DNA of 64,000 nt, from contig CAKOHG010000001.1 in NCBI GenBank assembly GCA_934085565.1, positions 1-64,000 on the forward strand, written 5' to 3'. The position numbers and the translations under genes were made by a program. Of this stretch, positions 40,712-49,947 are shown one piece after another (the stretch's first letter is position 1; each line of letters begins with the position of its first letter). This DNA is from an uncultured Bacilli bacterium (GTDB taxonomy: Bacteria > Bacillota_I > Bacilli_A > RF39 > UBA660). The notes under the pieces are model-generated. The model saw only the letters and a program-made list of their open reading frames with translations. It ran no database searches and was not told the origin of the DNA.

Positions 40712-41620
40712 ATGCAAGAATTTATATGTGAAAAAAATAATGAAAGAATAGATAAATATTTAAGCGAAGCTTTAGAAAAATCAAGAAGTACCATTGCTAA
40801 AATGCTTGAGACCGAATGTATTTTAGTGAATGATAAACCAGTTAAAGCTTCCTATAAAATCAAAGAAAATGATAAAATTACGATTGTTAAAGAATATGTA
40901 GAAGATATCCCTTTGACACCAGAAAAAATGCCTTTAGATATTGTTTATGAAAGTGAAAATGTCATCGTGGTAAATAAACCGTCTGGTTTAGTTGTCCATC
41001 CTGGAAGCGGTAATAAAGAACATACTTTAGTAAATGGTCTTTTATATCATACTAATCTAAGTGAAGGTGAAGAAAATCGTCCAGGTATTGTTCACCGTAT
41101 TGACAAAGATACTTCAGGACTAATGTTAGTCGCTAAAAATAACGAAGCTCATCAAATTTTAGCAGATGATTTTAAAAATAAAAGAGTGGAAAGAAAATAT
41201 ATTGCTTTAGTTAAAGGTATTTTAAAAAATAATAATATTGTGATAGACGCTCCCATAGGAAGAGATGAAAAAAATCGTAAAAAAATGTGTGTTACTGATA
41301 AAAATAGTAAACATGCCGTTACAAGGGTAAAAGTATTAAAAAGATATGATAAATACACCTTAATTGAATGTGTTTTGGAAACAGGAAGAACACATCAAAT
41401 AAGAGTTCACATGGCTTATATTGGCTATCCTTTATTTAATGATCCAGTGTATGGCAAGGAAGAAATTAAAGGCTTTGGACAGTTTCTTCATTCTCATGAA
41501 GTTACTTTTGAAGAGCCTATCACGAAAGAAAAATTACATTTCGAAGTACCTTTACCAGAAGTATTCCAAAATTTCTTAGATAATTTAGAAGAAAATGATG
41601 AAGATCATATAGAAAAATAA
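40712..41620 (+). CDS. RluA/RluD family pseudouridine synthase
   Basis: 302 residues. An N-terminal S4 domain (about 10-70, ERIDKYLSEALEKSRSTIAKMLE) and a catalytic domain with VNKPSGLVVHPGSGNKEHTLVNGLLYH, GIVHRIDKDTSGLMLVAKN (the catalytic Asp is the D after HRI) and TGRTHQIRVHMAYIGYPLFNDPVYG. It acts on 23S rRNA; the precise uridine is a guess (RluD-like by S4 domain). It is the second gene of the lspA operon. Its end overlaps a convergent small gene by 36 bases. Confidence 0.94.
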   Translation: MQEFICEKNNERIDKYLSEALEKSRSTIAKMLETECILVNDKPVKASYKIKENDKITIVKEYVEDIPLTPEKMPLDIVYESENVIVVNKPSGLVVHPGSGNKEHTLVNGLLYHTNLSEGEENRPGIVHRIDKDTSGLMLVAKNNEAHQILADDFKNKRVERKYIALVKGILKNNNIVIDAPIGRDEKNRKKMCVTDKNSKHAVTRVKVLKRYDKYTLIECVLETGRTHQIRVHMAYIGYPLFNDPVYGKEEIKGFGQFLHSHEVTFEEPITKEKLHFEVPLPEVFQNFLDNLEENDEDHIEK

Positions 41621-41908
41621 TCCTAAAGTAAAAAGAAAATAAGGATAATCAATTAATAACAGTTTATGGTTTATTTTCTTTAATTTTATAAGTAATAGAA
41701 GGGCATATCCTAAAAGAAAGAAAGAAGAGCACAAACTTAAAAATAATTCTTGAAAAGTAAAATAAAAAGCTGTGGTTGAAATTAAAAAAATACAATTGCA
41801 AAAAAGTAAAAAATAAAGGTCATTATCGCTTTCTTTTAATAAAGCTTTTCCTAAAGAAACACTTAATAAAGAAGTGGATAAAATGAGCAAAATTAAATAA
41901 TAAAGCAT
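41585..41908 (-). CDS. Small hydrophobic membrane protein
   Basis: 107 residues with three to four transmembrane helices (LYYLILLILSTSLLSVSL; NDLYFLLFCNCIFLISTTAFYF; LSLCSSFFLLGYALLLL; YPYFLFTLGLFFYMIFIIFF). No family recognised. GGGTGA lies 5 nt before ATG 41908, which I chose over the upstream GTG at 41917 because that GTG overlaps the SD. Composition and SD make it a probable gene, not a shadow. It converges on and overlaps the pseudouridine synthase gene. Confidence 0.55.
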   Translation of the reverse strand: MLYYLILLILSTSLLSVSLGKALLKESDNDLYFLLFCNCIFLISTTAFYFTFQELFLSLCSSFFLLGYALLLLIKLKKINHKLLLIDYPYFLFTLGLFFYMIFIIFF

Positions 41909-41973
41909 CGGTATCACCCTTTACTAATGATATGAATTTTAGTAAAATAATATACGTAGGAGGTTTTCAAAAA

Positions 41974-43113
41974 ATGCTTACAATGGAAACAAAAGATGAG
42001 ATTCTTATGCGACTTGTTCATTACTTTGTCACAGAAGAAGATTATAGTCCCATGATTGTAAATGGAGTTAAAGATGAGATTTGGCTTCAAAATCAAAATG
42101 GACCTTATAAAATTATTCGTATTAATGCCAACTATATTCATAATGAAGAACAATATGAATTTGATTTAGTTAAGTTACATAATGTCATGCGTCAAGTAAA
42201 AAGAAAAACACTTTCTTGGTCTATGAATGCCTTAAATATTTTATTAGATGTCAATGATGATGTTCACTTTGAAGAAAGTAAAACCATTGAATCTGTAGCT
42301 ATTACGGATGAGAAAGCTATTACGGATGAAAATTTACTTAATAAATTTCCGGATATCAATGATAAATTTTTGGCAAAAGAAGAAGGTATTGATTTAATGC
42401 TTAACGTGGCAAATGATATCAATGCTAAAACGGAAAAAGAAAACAAAACTTATGAAAAACTTTTCAGTCCTAAAAAAATAGTTGTGACGAACGTTTTAAT
42501 AGCTATCAATGTTTTAGTTTTCTTCATTACTTTTATTTTATCCGGTGGCGTATTATCTGGTAGTGCTCTTTTAAAATATGGGGCTTTAAATAGTGTGCTT
42601 GTGTTAAATGGTGAATGGTGGCGATTAATTACAGCGGGCTTTTTACATGGTGGTATTCTTCATTTACTTTTTAACATGTATTCACTTTATTTAATAGGAA
42701 CCCAAGTAGAAAACTTTGCGGGTAAGAAAAAGTATCTTATTATTTATTTTACGAGTTTAATTGGAGCCAGTTTAATGAGCTCTGTCATTACTCCAAATGT
42801 GATAAGCGTTGGGGCTTCTGGAGCTATTTTTGGTCTTATGGGCGCCTTAGTTTATTTTGGTAGTCAATATCGTGTTTACTTAGGATCTATTTTTAATAAT
42901 CAAATTATTCCTTTAATTATTATTAATATTTTATTTGGTTTTATGGTAACTGGTGTTGATAATGCTGCCCACATTGGTGGTTTGATTGCTGGTGTTTTAG
43001 CCGCGATGATGACAGGCATTCAACAAAAAGAAAATTCTAAAAATAAATTAAATGGTCTTATTTGTCTAATTATTTATTTAGGCTTTTTGGGGTATTTGCT
43101 CTATTTTAGATAA
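41974..43113 (+). CDS. Rhomboid family intramembrane serine protease
   Basis: 379 residues. A long cytoplasmic N-domain (about 1-165, helical and acidic), then a rhomboid core: first helix from about 175, the NGEWWRLITAGFLHGGILHLLFNMYSLYLIG block (WR motif, HxxxN), the catalytic Ser in ISVGASGAIFGLMGALVYFG (GASG), and the catalytic His in NAAHIGGLIAGVLAAM. AGGAGG is 10 nt before ATG 41974; ATG 41932 is in frame but lies before the SD. It cleaves transmembrane proteins; the cognate substrate is unknown. Confidence 0.92.
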   Translation: MLTMETKDEILMRLVHYFVTEEDYSPMIVNGVKDEIWLQNQNGPYKIIRINANYIHNEEQYEFDLVKLHNVMRQVKRKTLSWSMNALNILLDVNDDVHFEESKTIESVAITDEKAITDENLLNKFPDINDKFLAKEEGIDLMLNVANDINAKTEKENKTYEKLFSPKKIVVTNVLIAINVLVFFITFILSGGVLSGSALLKYGALNSVLVLNGEWWRLITAGFLHGGILHLLFNMYSLYLIGTQVENFAGKKKYLIIYFTSLIGASLMSSVITPNVISVGASGAIFGLMGALVYFGSQYRVYLGSIFNNQIIPLIIINILFGFMVTGVDNAAHIGGLIAGVLAAMMTGIQQKENSKNKLNGLICLIIYLGFLGYLLYFR

Positions 43114-43137
43114 AGTTGTTTTAAACAGCTTTTTTTC
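43112..43137 (+). terminator. Terminator after the rhomboid gene
   Basis: AAAGTTGTT (43112-43120) with AACAGCTTT (43124-43132), one G-T pair, T run. The left arm overlaps the gene's stop codon. Confidence 0.65.
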
Positions 43138-43166
43138 TTTCAAACTTATTAGAAAAGAGGATATAT

Positions 43167-44288
43167 ATGGACGAACAAATTAAAGGTAATATGAAAATTC
43201 ATAATCAAAATTTAAGTATTTATGCGACAAAAGATGAAGAGGCAGTACGTTTTTTAGAAGAAAAAGAAGATATGCGTGGACCTTTCTTTAGAGATATTGA
43301 CAGGATTATTTATTCTTATGCTTTTATTCGATATAGTGATAAAACGCAGGTTTTTCCAGGACATAAAAATGATCATATTACGAAAAGAATGCTTCATGTT
43401 CAATATGTGAGTAAGATTGCACGGACGATTGGTAGAGCCTTAGGCTTAAATGAAGACTTAATAGAAGCGGCAAGTCTTGGTCATGATTTGGGACATGTCC
43501 CTTTTGGCCATTTTGGCGAATCCGTGTTAAGTAAAATTAGTGAAGAACATAATGAAGGCTATTTTAATCATAATGTGGAAAGTGTCAGACTTTTGATGAA
43601 TTTAGAAAATAAAGGTTTTGGTAAAAATATTACCTTACAAGTTTTAGATGGTATTTTATGTCATAATGGTGAATTAGAATTACAAGAGTATCGTCCCAAA
43701 AAGAAAACCAAAGAAACTTTTTTAGAAGAGTACGAAAGAACTTATACTGAAAAAGATTTTGTTAAAACACTTGTACCTATGACTTTGGAAGGGTGTGTAG
43801 TAAGGGTAAGTGATATTATTGCCTATCTTGGTAAAGACATTGAAGACGCTCGTATTCTAGGCATTATTAAAGAAGAAGATATTCCTATTAATATTCGTCA
43901 AATTTTAGGCGTTAAAAATAGAGAAATTGTTAATACTATAATTATGGACCTTATCCATAATAGCTTTGGTAAACCTTATTTGAAATTAAGTGACGACGTT
44001 TTTGAAGCGATTAAAGAACTCAAAAAGTTTAATTATGTGAATATTTATGACAAGTCTTTAACCGAAGAAGAAAAGAACGAAATTATCCATAGATATGAAA
44101 CTTTATTTAACGTTTTTTTACAAGATGTAAAAAATGATAATCGAAAGTCACTTATTTTCAAGGATTTTTTGAATTATAAAAATGAAGCTTATCAAGAAAA
44201 CACTTCTAGTGAAAGAAAAGTGATTGATTTTTTAGCAGGGATGACTGATGATTATTTTGGTAATTGTTACGAGAAAGTAGGGATATGA
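43167..44288 (+). CDS. dGTPase-like HD phosphohydrolase
   Basis: 373 residues. HD domain with HVQYVSKIARTIGRALGLNEDLIEAASLGHDLGHVPFGHFGE (H...HD), LVPMTLEGCVVRVSDIIAYLGKDIEDA (the last D), and NHNVESVRLLMNLEN, the pattern of Dgt/dNTP triphosphohydrolases. Family role: hydrolysis of dGTP to deoxyguanosine and triphosphate, dNTP pool control. The C-terminal domain is helical. SD AGAGGA. It overlaps the next gene (ATGA). Confidence 0.85.
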   Translation: MDEQIKGNMKIHNQNLSIYATKDEEAVRFLEEKEDMRGPFFRDIDRIIYSYAFIRYSDKTQVFPGHKNDHITKRMLHVQYVSKIARTIGRALGLNEDLIEAASLGHDLGHVPFGHFGESVLSKISEEHNEGYFNHNVESVRLLMNLENKGFGKNITLQVLDGILCHNGELELQEYRPKKKTKETFLEEYERTYTEKDFVKTLVPMTLEGCVVRVSDIIAYLGKDIEDARILGIIKEEDIPINIRQILGVKNREIVNTIIMDLIHNSFGKPYLKLSDDVFEAIKELKKFNYVNIYDKSLTEEEKNEIIHRYETLFNVFLQDVKNDNRKSLIFKDFLNYKNEAYQENTSSERKVIDFLAGMTDDYFGNCYEKVGI

Positions 44289-45559
44289 TGGAATATAAAA
44301 AATATGCTTTAAAAATGGGCAATCTTTATACCATTAAAACAGATAAATTTAGAACGGCAAATATTGAAATAAATTTTAAATGTGATATTCGAAATTGCAA
44401 TGTCACTTGTCAAAATCTTTTAAGTCGTTTAATGGGTTATACTTCAAATGATTATAAAACGAAAAGAGAAATGATGGTTAAAAGAGAAGAACTTTATAAT
44501 TTGGACTATTCAAGACAAATTTCAAGAGTAGGATACACTCTTTTTACTACTTTTGAAGCTGAAATTTTAGATCCAAAATATGTCAAAGAAGAAGATTATT
44601 TAAAAAACGTGATTGTCTTTCTTGCTAATACCCTTCAAAATCCTCATATTGAAAAGGGCAAATGGAATGAAAAAAGTTTTGAAATTCATAAAGAGAAACT
44701 TTCTTCAGCAATGGATAGATACAAAGAAAAGCCAACGACTTATGCTATTAGGGAAAGTAGAAAAATTTTATATAAAGATGGTTTTCTGAGTCAAGGTCTT
44801 TTAGGCACCCATGAAGAGTTAAATAAACTAAATTCAAAAGATGTTGCCAAAGCTTATGAAAGACTTATAGAAAGTCCTTGTGACGTTACAGTGATTGGAA
44901 ATTTAGATATGGATAAAGTAGCTTCTCTATTAGATAAATATTTTCATTTAAAGGCGACTTTAAGAGAAAAATTTATTACTAGAACCAATGAGACTATGTA
45001 TCCAGTTAAAGACTACAAAGAAAAAGGACCATTTAATCAAACTCAATTACTTATGTTATATGAATTTAAAGAATTAACTTCTTTTGAAAGATATTTTGTG
45101 TCACCTATATTTATGCGATTATTTGGTTCTTCTTCAGGCATGGATGATAAGCTGACAAAAACTTTAAGAGTGGATAATTCCTTATGTTATTTCTGTGGTT
45201 GCCAAGCCATTTTAAGAGACAATTTATTGAATATTTATGTTGGGTTAAATCAAAAAAATGTAGATAAAGCAAAAGCATGTATTGAAAATAGTTTAGAAGA
45301 AATGCGAAAAGGAGAGTTTGACACTAGTTTACTAAATATTCAAAAAGAAAAATATTTACAAGATTTAAAACTAAATCAAGATAGTATTTATAGTCTTATG
45401 GATAATTATTATTTTCATGAGATAAATAATTCACCTACCTACGAAGAATTCAAAAAAGAAATCCCTAAAGTAACTTTTGAAGATGTGAAAAACTTTGGCG
45501 AGAAACTTGTCTTTTTAATGTCTTATGTTTTAGAGGAGGAAGCACATGAAAACAATTAA
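44288..45559 (+). CDS. M16 family peptidase, non-catalytic partner (YfmF-like)
   Basis: 423 residues. It has the M16 fold: N-domain LSRLMGYTSNDYKTKREMMVKREELYNLDYSRQISRVGYTLFTTFEAEIL, and SHPTYEEFKK-like region. The inverse zinc motif HxxEH is absent; the corresponding segment reads NLLSRLMGYTSND. In Firmicutes the yfmF/yfmH-type pair has one member that lacks zinc ligands. I chose ATG 44288 (SD AGGG 5 nt upstream), which overlaps the stop of the dGTPase-like gene. It is translated with the next gene, overlapping it by 14 bases. Confidence 0.85.
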   Translation: MEYKKYALKMGNLYTIKTDKFRTANIEINFKCDIRNCNVTCQNLLSRLMGYTSNDYKTKREMMVKREELYNLDYSRQISRVGYTLFTTFEAEILDPKYVKEEDYLKNVIVFLANTLQNPHIEKGKWNEKSFEIHKEKLSSAMDRYKEKPTTYAIRESRKILYKDGFLSQGLLGTHEELNKLNSKDVAKAYERLIESPCDVTVIGNLDMDKVASLLDKYFHLKATLREKFITRTNETMYPVKDYKEKGPFNQTQLLMLYEFKELTSFERYFVSPIFMRLFGSSSGMDDKLTKTLRVDNSLCYFCGCQAILRDNLLNIYVGLNQKNVDKAKACIENSLEEMRKGEFDTSLLNIQKEKYLQDLKLNQDSIYSLMDNYYFHEINNSPTYEEFKKEIPKVTFEDVKNFGEKLVFLMSYVLEEEAHENN

Positions 45560-46829
45560 AATTGAAGGAATAGACGAGTATGTTTATGAGGGTATTTGCA
45601 AAAATGGCTTAAGAGTATATGTATGGGTACAAGAAAAAGCTAATTCTTTTAAAGGAACTTTAACTTATTTATGTGGAGCAGAAGATATTCATTTTAAAAG
45701 AGGTGATGAAGAAATTCATGTTCCTATGGGAGTTGCTCATTACTTAGAACACATTATGTGTAAAGATGAAGAAAATGTTTCTTTACTTAGTAAGTTTCAA
45801 AAAAATCATGCTTATTCTAATGCTTCCACTTATCCAGATCGAACCGTTTATGAATTTGTTGGTTCTAACCATTTAAAAGAAAATCTAAATTTATTATTAG
45901 ATAGCATTCAAACTAAAGAATTTAATGAACATGCTTTCGAAACGGAAAGAGGACCAATTATTGAAGAAGCACGTATTCAAAGTGATAATGTAAATCGCCT
46001 TTCTTTATATGGGGTGAATGAAACTTTATTTCAAACTTATCATAATCATGTCTGTGGAACAGGTACTAAAGAAGACATTGAAAAAATCACTTTAAAAGAT
46101 TTACAAGTTTTTTATCAAACTTTTTATCATCCTTTAAATAGCTTTTTAGTCGTGACGGGAAATGTTGACCCTGAAGAAGTCTTTAAAATCGTTTTAGAAA
46201 ATCAGAAAAAGAAAAACTTTCCAACCTTTATAAAACCTGAAAAAGAAGTTTATCAGGAACCTCAAGATATCGTTACTCCCAAAAAGGAAGTTTCTTGTAA
46301 TGTTGAGGTACCTAAAACTCTTATTTCTATAAAAGTGCCTATTAAAAGTGAGGCAACTAACTTTGATAAAGTTCTTTTATTAGATGCTTATAGTCTACTT
46401 TTAGAAGCTAATTATGGAGTGACTTCTTTATATCAAGAAAAGTTTTTTGAAGATAAACTAGGGTTAAGTTTAGATACGCAAGTTTATTTAGAACGTGATT
46501 ATTTAGTGGCTCAAATAGTATTTCGGTCTGAAGTTCCGGATAAAGCTTTAGAAAGTGTTATAAACCAACTTCAACATCTAGAATATGATGAAAAAGATAT
46601 TTTACGAAAAGTAAAAGCTGAGATAGCCAATTTAGTGACTAACTACGAAGATGTTGAAAATGTAAATGATTATTTTGTTTTCTCTCTTACGACTTTTGGG
46701 CAGATTTTAACAAATGAAAAAGAAATATTAGAAAGCTTAACCGTTTCAAAAATTAAAGAGTTAACCCAAAATATTAATTCTTATCCTTATAGTGTCTTTA
46801 CTTTGACACCAAAAAAGAAGTCTTGTTAG
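45546..46829 (+). CDS. M16 family zinc peptidase, catalytic (YfmH-like)
   Basis: 427 residues with the inverse zinc motif VPMGVAHYLEHIMCK (HxxEH) and the downstream Glu in ERGPIIEEARIQSDN. A first domain (1-210) holds the metal; the second (about 230-427) is a structural repeat. It pairs with the gene before it, which lacks zinc, as in yfmF-yfmH, where products modify an elongation factor or process peptides; a role here is by homology only. SD GAGGAGG precedes the ATG. The stop overlaps the convergent HIT gene. Confidence 0.9.
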   Translation: MKTIKIEGIDEYVYEGICKNGLRVYVWVQEKANSFKGTLTYLCGAEDIHFKRGDEEIHVPMGVAHYLEHIMCKDEENVSLLSKFQKNHAYSNASTYPDRTVYEFVGSNHLKENLNLLLDSIQTKEFNEHAFETERGPIIEEARIQSDNVNRLSLYGVNETLFQTYHNHVCGTGTKEDIEKITLKDLQVFYQTFYHPLNSFLVVTGNVDPEEVFKIVLENQKKKNFPTFIKPEKEVYQEPQDIVTPKKEVSCNVEVPKTLISIKVPIKSEATNFDKVLLLDAYSLLLEANYGVTSLYQEKFFEDKLGLSLDTQVYLERDYLVAQIVFRSEVPDKALESVINQLQHLEYDEKDILRKVKAEIANLVTNYEDVENVNDYFVFSLTTFGQILTNEKEILESLTVSKIKELTQNINSYPYSVFTLTPKKKSC

Positions 46830-47197
46830 GCTTCTTTTAATTTTTTATAAACTTCATCAATATTTTTAGTTCCTTTTTCATATAAAAAATTAGGAAGTAA
46901 ATGAAGATGAACATGTTTGATAACTTGAGAGTCTCCATAATTGAAAAGAAGAGTACAAGCACTTTTATCTAATTTTGTCATTAAATCTTTATTTAATTTT
47001 TGAGCGATTTCAAACATATCATTTAAAGTCTTACTATCTAATGCCATATAATCTTCAAAATGTTTTTTAGGAATAATTAAAGTATGACCTTCTGCTTCTT
47101 CTTGGTCGATATCTAAAAAAGCCATATAATTATCGTCCTCGTATAATATTTTACTTTCTACCTCATGATGAGCAATTTTACAAAATAAACAATCCAT
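46826..47197 (-). CDS. HIT family protein
   Basis: 123 residues. MDCLFCKIAHHEVESKILYEDDNYMAFLDIDQEEAEGHTLIIPKKHFEDYM is the family N-terminus, and the catalytic triad HxHxHxx is present as KHVHLHLLP. HIT proteins hydrolyse nucleotide phosphoramidates or dinucleotides; substrate not predictable. It converges on the M16 gene (stops overlap by 4 bases). Confidence 0.94.
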   Translation of the reverse strand: MDCLFCKIAHHEVESKILYEDDNYMAFLDIDQEEAEGHTLIIPKKHFEDYMALDSKTLNDMFEIAQKLNKDLMTKLDKSACTLLFNYGDSQVIKHVHLHLLPNFLYEKGTKNIDEVYKKLKEA

Positions 47198-47242
47198 TTA
47201 TATCAAATCCTTTCTTTCTAAGTTTAGCAAAAAATACGCCTT

Positions 47243-47271
47243 TTGACAATCATTATGAAATTTGATATAAT
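47243..47271 (+). promoter_or_regulatory. Consensus promoter of the 47302 gene
   Basis: -35 TTGACA (47243-47248), 17-nt spacer, extended consensus -10 TGATATAAT (-10 at 47266-47271). It is divergent from the HIT gene. Confidence 0.9.
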
Positions 47272-47301
47272 ATATTCTTAGCTGTTTAAAGGAGGTATTT
47301 T

Positions 47302-47901
47302 ATGACGACATATGCTTTAGGGGTTAAAAGACCATTTCAAAAAGATTATATTGCCCTTATGGAAAACATTGATAAAATTGATGAGTTGTTTTTAACAATG
47401 GGAAGAGTTGGTGTTCTTGAAAAAATAAAACAATACGATTCTACGATTACAGAAACAAATCCGGATTGCCTTGCTATTTTCAAATTAAATAAAAATAATA
47501 AATGGCAAGAAGTCGAAAATTTTATTATTGAAGATGAAAAGATTTTAACGTTTTCTCTAACCAACTTATTGGAACTAAAAGAAGCTCAAAAAATATTAAA
47601 TGTTTTATATAGTCATTTTAGACATGATTTAACAAAAACACATACCTCTCTTTTATTTAAACAAATGATTATGAGTATGAAAGAAAATAAAGACAATTTT
47701 TTAAATAATTTTTATGCTTGTGATTACGAAGAACAAAGAAAAATACGTTTATTTATGGTAAGAGATAATTACATTAAAAAATTTTTACAAGAAGATACTC
47801 TTAATAAAATACCTTTAAAACAAGATGTTAAAGAACCAGAAAATAGAGTAGAAGTTTTAAATATTGATGAATATATTTTAAAAAAGAAGAAAGCTAGCTA
47901 A
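47302..47901 (+). CDS. Hypothetical protein of 199 residues
   Basis: Not recognised. MTTYALGVKRPFQKDYIALMENIDKIDELFLTMGRVGVLEKIKQYDS, a soluble alpha/beta N-half, then helical (EAQKILNVLYSHFRHDLTKTHTSLLFKQMIMSMKENK) and a Lys/Asn-rich C-terminus. No signal peptide. The best promoter in this part of the window and a proper SD (AAGGAGG) say it is well expressed. A terminator follows and yqfC starts soon after. Confidence 0.55.
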   Translation: MTTYALGVKRPFQKDYIALMENIDKIDELFLTMGRVGVLEKIKQYDSTITETNPDCLAIFKLNKNNKWQEVENFIIEDEKILTFSLTNLLELKEAQKILNVLYSHFRHDLTKTHTSLLFKQMIMSMKENKDNFLNNFYACDYEEQRKIRLFMVRDNYIKKFLQEDTLNKIPLKQDVKEPENRVEVLNIDEYILKKKKAS

Positions 47902-47928
47902 TTTTAAGCGAAAATTCTTCTTTTTTTT
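47900..47928 (+). terminator. Terminator after the 47302 gene
   Basis: AATTTT (47900-47905) with AAAATT (47911-47916), then CTTC and a run of T. Confidence 0.5.
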
Positions 47929-47953
47929 GGCATAGAATGTCATAGGTGATAGA

Positions 47954-48196
47954 ATGCATCTTTACAAAACAATTAAAAATTTTTTATATGATAAAGATTA
48001 TTTTATTGATTGTTGGGCTTCTTTTATTCATGTTTATGGCTTTTTGGATATTGAAATTTTAAAAGAAGATAAAATTTTACTGGTTTTACCAAATTTTAAA
48101 CTAGAGTTATGTGGTACCCAATTTCGTGTTGTAAAACTTTCCAAAAATGAAATTTTAATTGAAGGTGAATTAACAGAAATGAGGTTTCAAAAATGA
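47954..48196 (+). CDS. YqfC-like sporulation protein
   Basis: 80 residues. The pattern DCWASFIHVYGFLDIEILKEDKILLVLPNFKLELCGTQFRVVKLSKNEILIEGELTEMRF fits YqfC: an aromatic start, a hairpin-rich centre and an 'I.I.G.l..m.f' end. YqfC and YqfD act in the mother cell during sporulation of Bacillus; the exact function is unclear. AGGTGA is 5 nt upstream. Overlaps yqfD by 4 bases. Confidence 0.75.
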   Translation: MHLYKTIKNFLYDKDYFIDCWASFIHVYGFLDIEILKEDKILLVLPNFKLELCGTQFRVVKLSKNEILIEGELTEMRFQK

Positions 48197-49305
48197 TATG
48201 GCTTAAATTAAAATTACGAGATAAAAACCGTTTTTTAATACGGGCATTTAAACAAAAAATAACACTTTACGAGATTAAAGAAGAAAAAGATGTTTGCTAT
48301 ATCAAAATAGATAGGCAAGATAAAGAAAAAATCAAAAAAATGTGGTTTGTTAAAATTTTGGATGAAAAAAATATAGGTCTTTCAAGAGTAAAAGAAAAGA
48401 TATATCAAAATCATATTTTTCTTTTTTCTTCTTTAATAGGACTTATTTTGTTATTTTTACTTTCTCATGTCATGGTTTCGGTGAGTGTTATTCATGAAAG
48501 CAAAGAAATCAGAGATTTTTTAGAAATAGAACTCGCAGAAAGAGGGATTAAAAAAAATACCTGGAAAAAAAGCTATAATGAGTTAGAAGAAATCAAAGAA
48601 GATATTTTAAATTCTTTTCCTGATAAATTAGAATGGTTAGAAATAGAAATAAAAGGCATGAATTATATTGTTAGGGTTGAGGAAAGAAAATTAAATGACC
48701 CTAATCATGAAGAAAAATTATGTCATCTTGTTGCTTTAAAAGATGGGATAATTAAAGAAATGGTATATGAAAAGGGGATGTCCTTAGTAAAACAAAATGA
48801 CGCGGTTAAAAAAGGAGATATTTTAATAAGTGGTATTATTAAAAATAATGAAGAAGAGGTGGGATACACTTGTGCTAAGGGAAGCGTTTACGCAGAAGTT
48901 TGGTACAAAGTAACTGTGAGTATTCCTTTAACCTATGAAGAAGCGACAAAAACAGGTAAAAAAAGATGGAATTTTAAATTAAATGACACGCCCATCTTTA
49001 AAAATAGATTAACTAATTTTTCGGAAGAAAAACATCTTTTGTTTTCTTTATTTGGTCAAAAATTATATTTTGTTGTGCAAAGTGAAGAAGAAAAACAAGC
49101 AAAAATTTATAGTGAAGAAGAAGCCTTAGAGGAAGCCACTTTAAAAGCTACTTCAAAAGTAGAAAGTACTTTAAAAGATAAAGAGAAGATTTTGACGAAA
49201 AAAGTTTTGAAAAAAGAAGTAAATGATAGTACAATGGTGGTAGAGGTTTTTGTGGTTGTTTTAGAAAATATCGCCCAAACCCAAGAATTTACCAAAGGGG
49301 AATAA
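48193..49305 (+). CDS. yqfD: Sporulation protein YqfD
   Basis: 370 residues. An N-terminal soluble domain (1-80), a transmembrane helix at about 85-105 (IFLFSSLIGLILLFLLSHVMVSVSV), then an ectodomain with FLEIELAERGIKKNTWKKSYNELEEIKEDILNSFPDKLEWLEIEIKGMNYIVRVEERK (typical YqfD), MVYEKGMSLVKQNDAVKKGDILISGII and an E/K-rich C-terminus. Function: late sporulation, anchored in the membrane. Complete, so the sporulation programme is not simply decaying. It overlaps yqfC and is followed by a VanZ-like gene. Confidence 0.92.
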   Translation: MIWLKLKLRDKNRFLIRAFKQKITLYEIKEEKDVCYIKIDRQDKEKIKKMWFVKILDEKNIGLSRVKEKIYQNHIFLFSSLIGLILLFLLSHVMVSVSVIHESKEIRDFLEIELAERGIKKNTWKKSYNELEEIKEDILNSFPDKLEWLEIEIKGMNYIVRVEERKLNDPNHEEKLCHLVALKDGIIKEMVYEKGMSLVKQNDAVKKGDILISGIIKNNEEEVGYTCAKGSVYAEVWYKVTVSIPLTYEEATKTGKKRWNFKLNDTPIFKNRLTNFSEEKHLLFSLFGQKLYFVVQSEEEKQAKIYSEEEALEEATLKATSKVESTLKDKEKILTKKVLKKEVNDSTMVVEVFVVVLENIAQTQEFTKGE

Positions 49306-49308
49306 ATT

Positions 49309-49926
49309 ATGGAACTAGAGTTAATTGAGGGTGCTTTTCAAAATATTTGGCCCATGCTTACTATTTTCTTAGTAGTCATTACATCTATAAGAGTGACATA
49401 TTTGCATGTTAATAATGAAAAATTTGTCTTTTATAAAGAATTTTTAAACTTAGTTTTTGTAGTTTATGCACTCCTTTTATTTAATTTGCTTACGAATGCT
49501 GAACTAAATACTTCAAGTGGTCTAAATCTTGTACCTTTTACTGAGATTTTACGTTATAAAGTAGGAACCCATGGTTTTTATTTAAATGTTATAGGAAATA
49601 TTTTACTTTTTGTTCCATTTGGCTATTTTGTTTCAGGCTATGTCAAGGCAAGTAAAGTAAGCCATATCTTATTTATAAGCTTAATTACGAGTTCTACTGT
49701 CGAACTTGTTCAACATTATATTGGACGTAGTTTTGACGTTGATGATATTTTACTTAATGTCGTAGGTGCTATCGTAGGCTTTTTACTTTATATTGGTTTA
49801 AGTGCTATTAAAAAACATTTGCCAAGATTTTTAAGAAGTGATACTTTTTATAACATTTTATGTGTTTTATTATTCGTTATTGTGTTATTATGGTATTTAA
49901 ATTATATTGGTATTAATTTACTTTAA
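49309..49926 (+). CDS. VanZ-like family membrane protein
   Basis: 205 residues, about five transmembrane helices. The VanZ-like core is NLVPFTEILRYKV...NVIGNILLFVPFGYFVSGY...SSTVELVQHYIGRSFDVDDILLNVVGAIVGFLLYIGL: the 'N.l.F.PfG', 'E..Q' and 'G...DD...N..G...G' blocks are all there. Role unknown outside glycopeptide resistance. It stands where phoH/yqfF are in Bacillus, that is between yqfD and ybeY, so genes there have been replaced or lost. Confidence 0.88.
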   Translation: MELELIEGAFQNIWPMLTIFLVVITSIRVTYLHVNNEKFVFYKEFLNLVFVVYALLLFNLLTNAELNTSSGLNLVPFTEILRYKVGTHGFYLNVIGNILLFVPFGYFVSGYVKASKVSHILFISLITSSTVELVQHYIGRSFDVDDILLNVVGAIVGFLLYIGLSAIKKHLPRFLRSDTFYNILCVLLFVIVLLWYLNYIGINLL

Positions 49927-49947
49927 GAAACGTGAGGGGGAATTATT

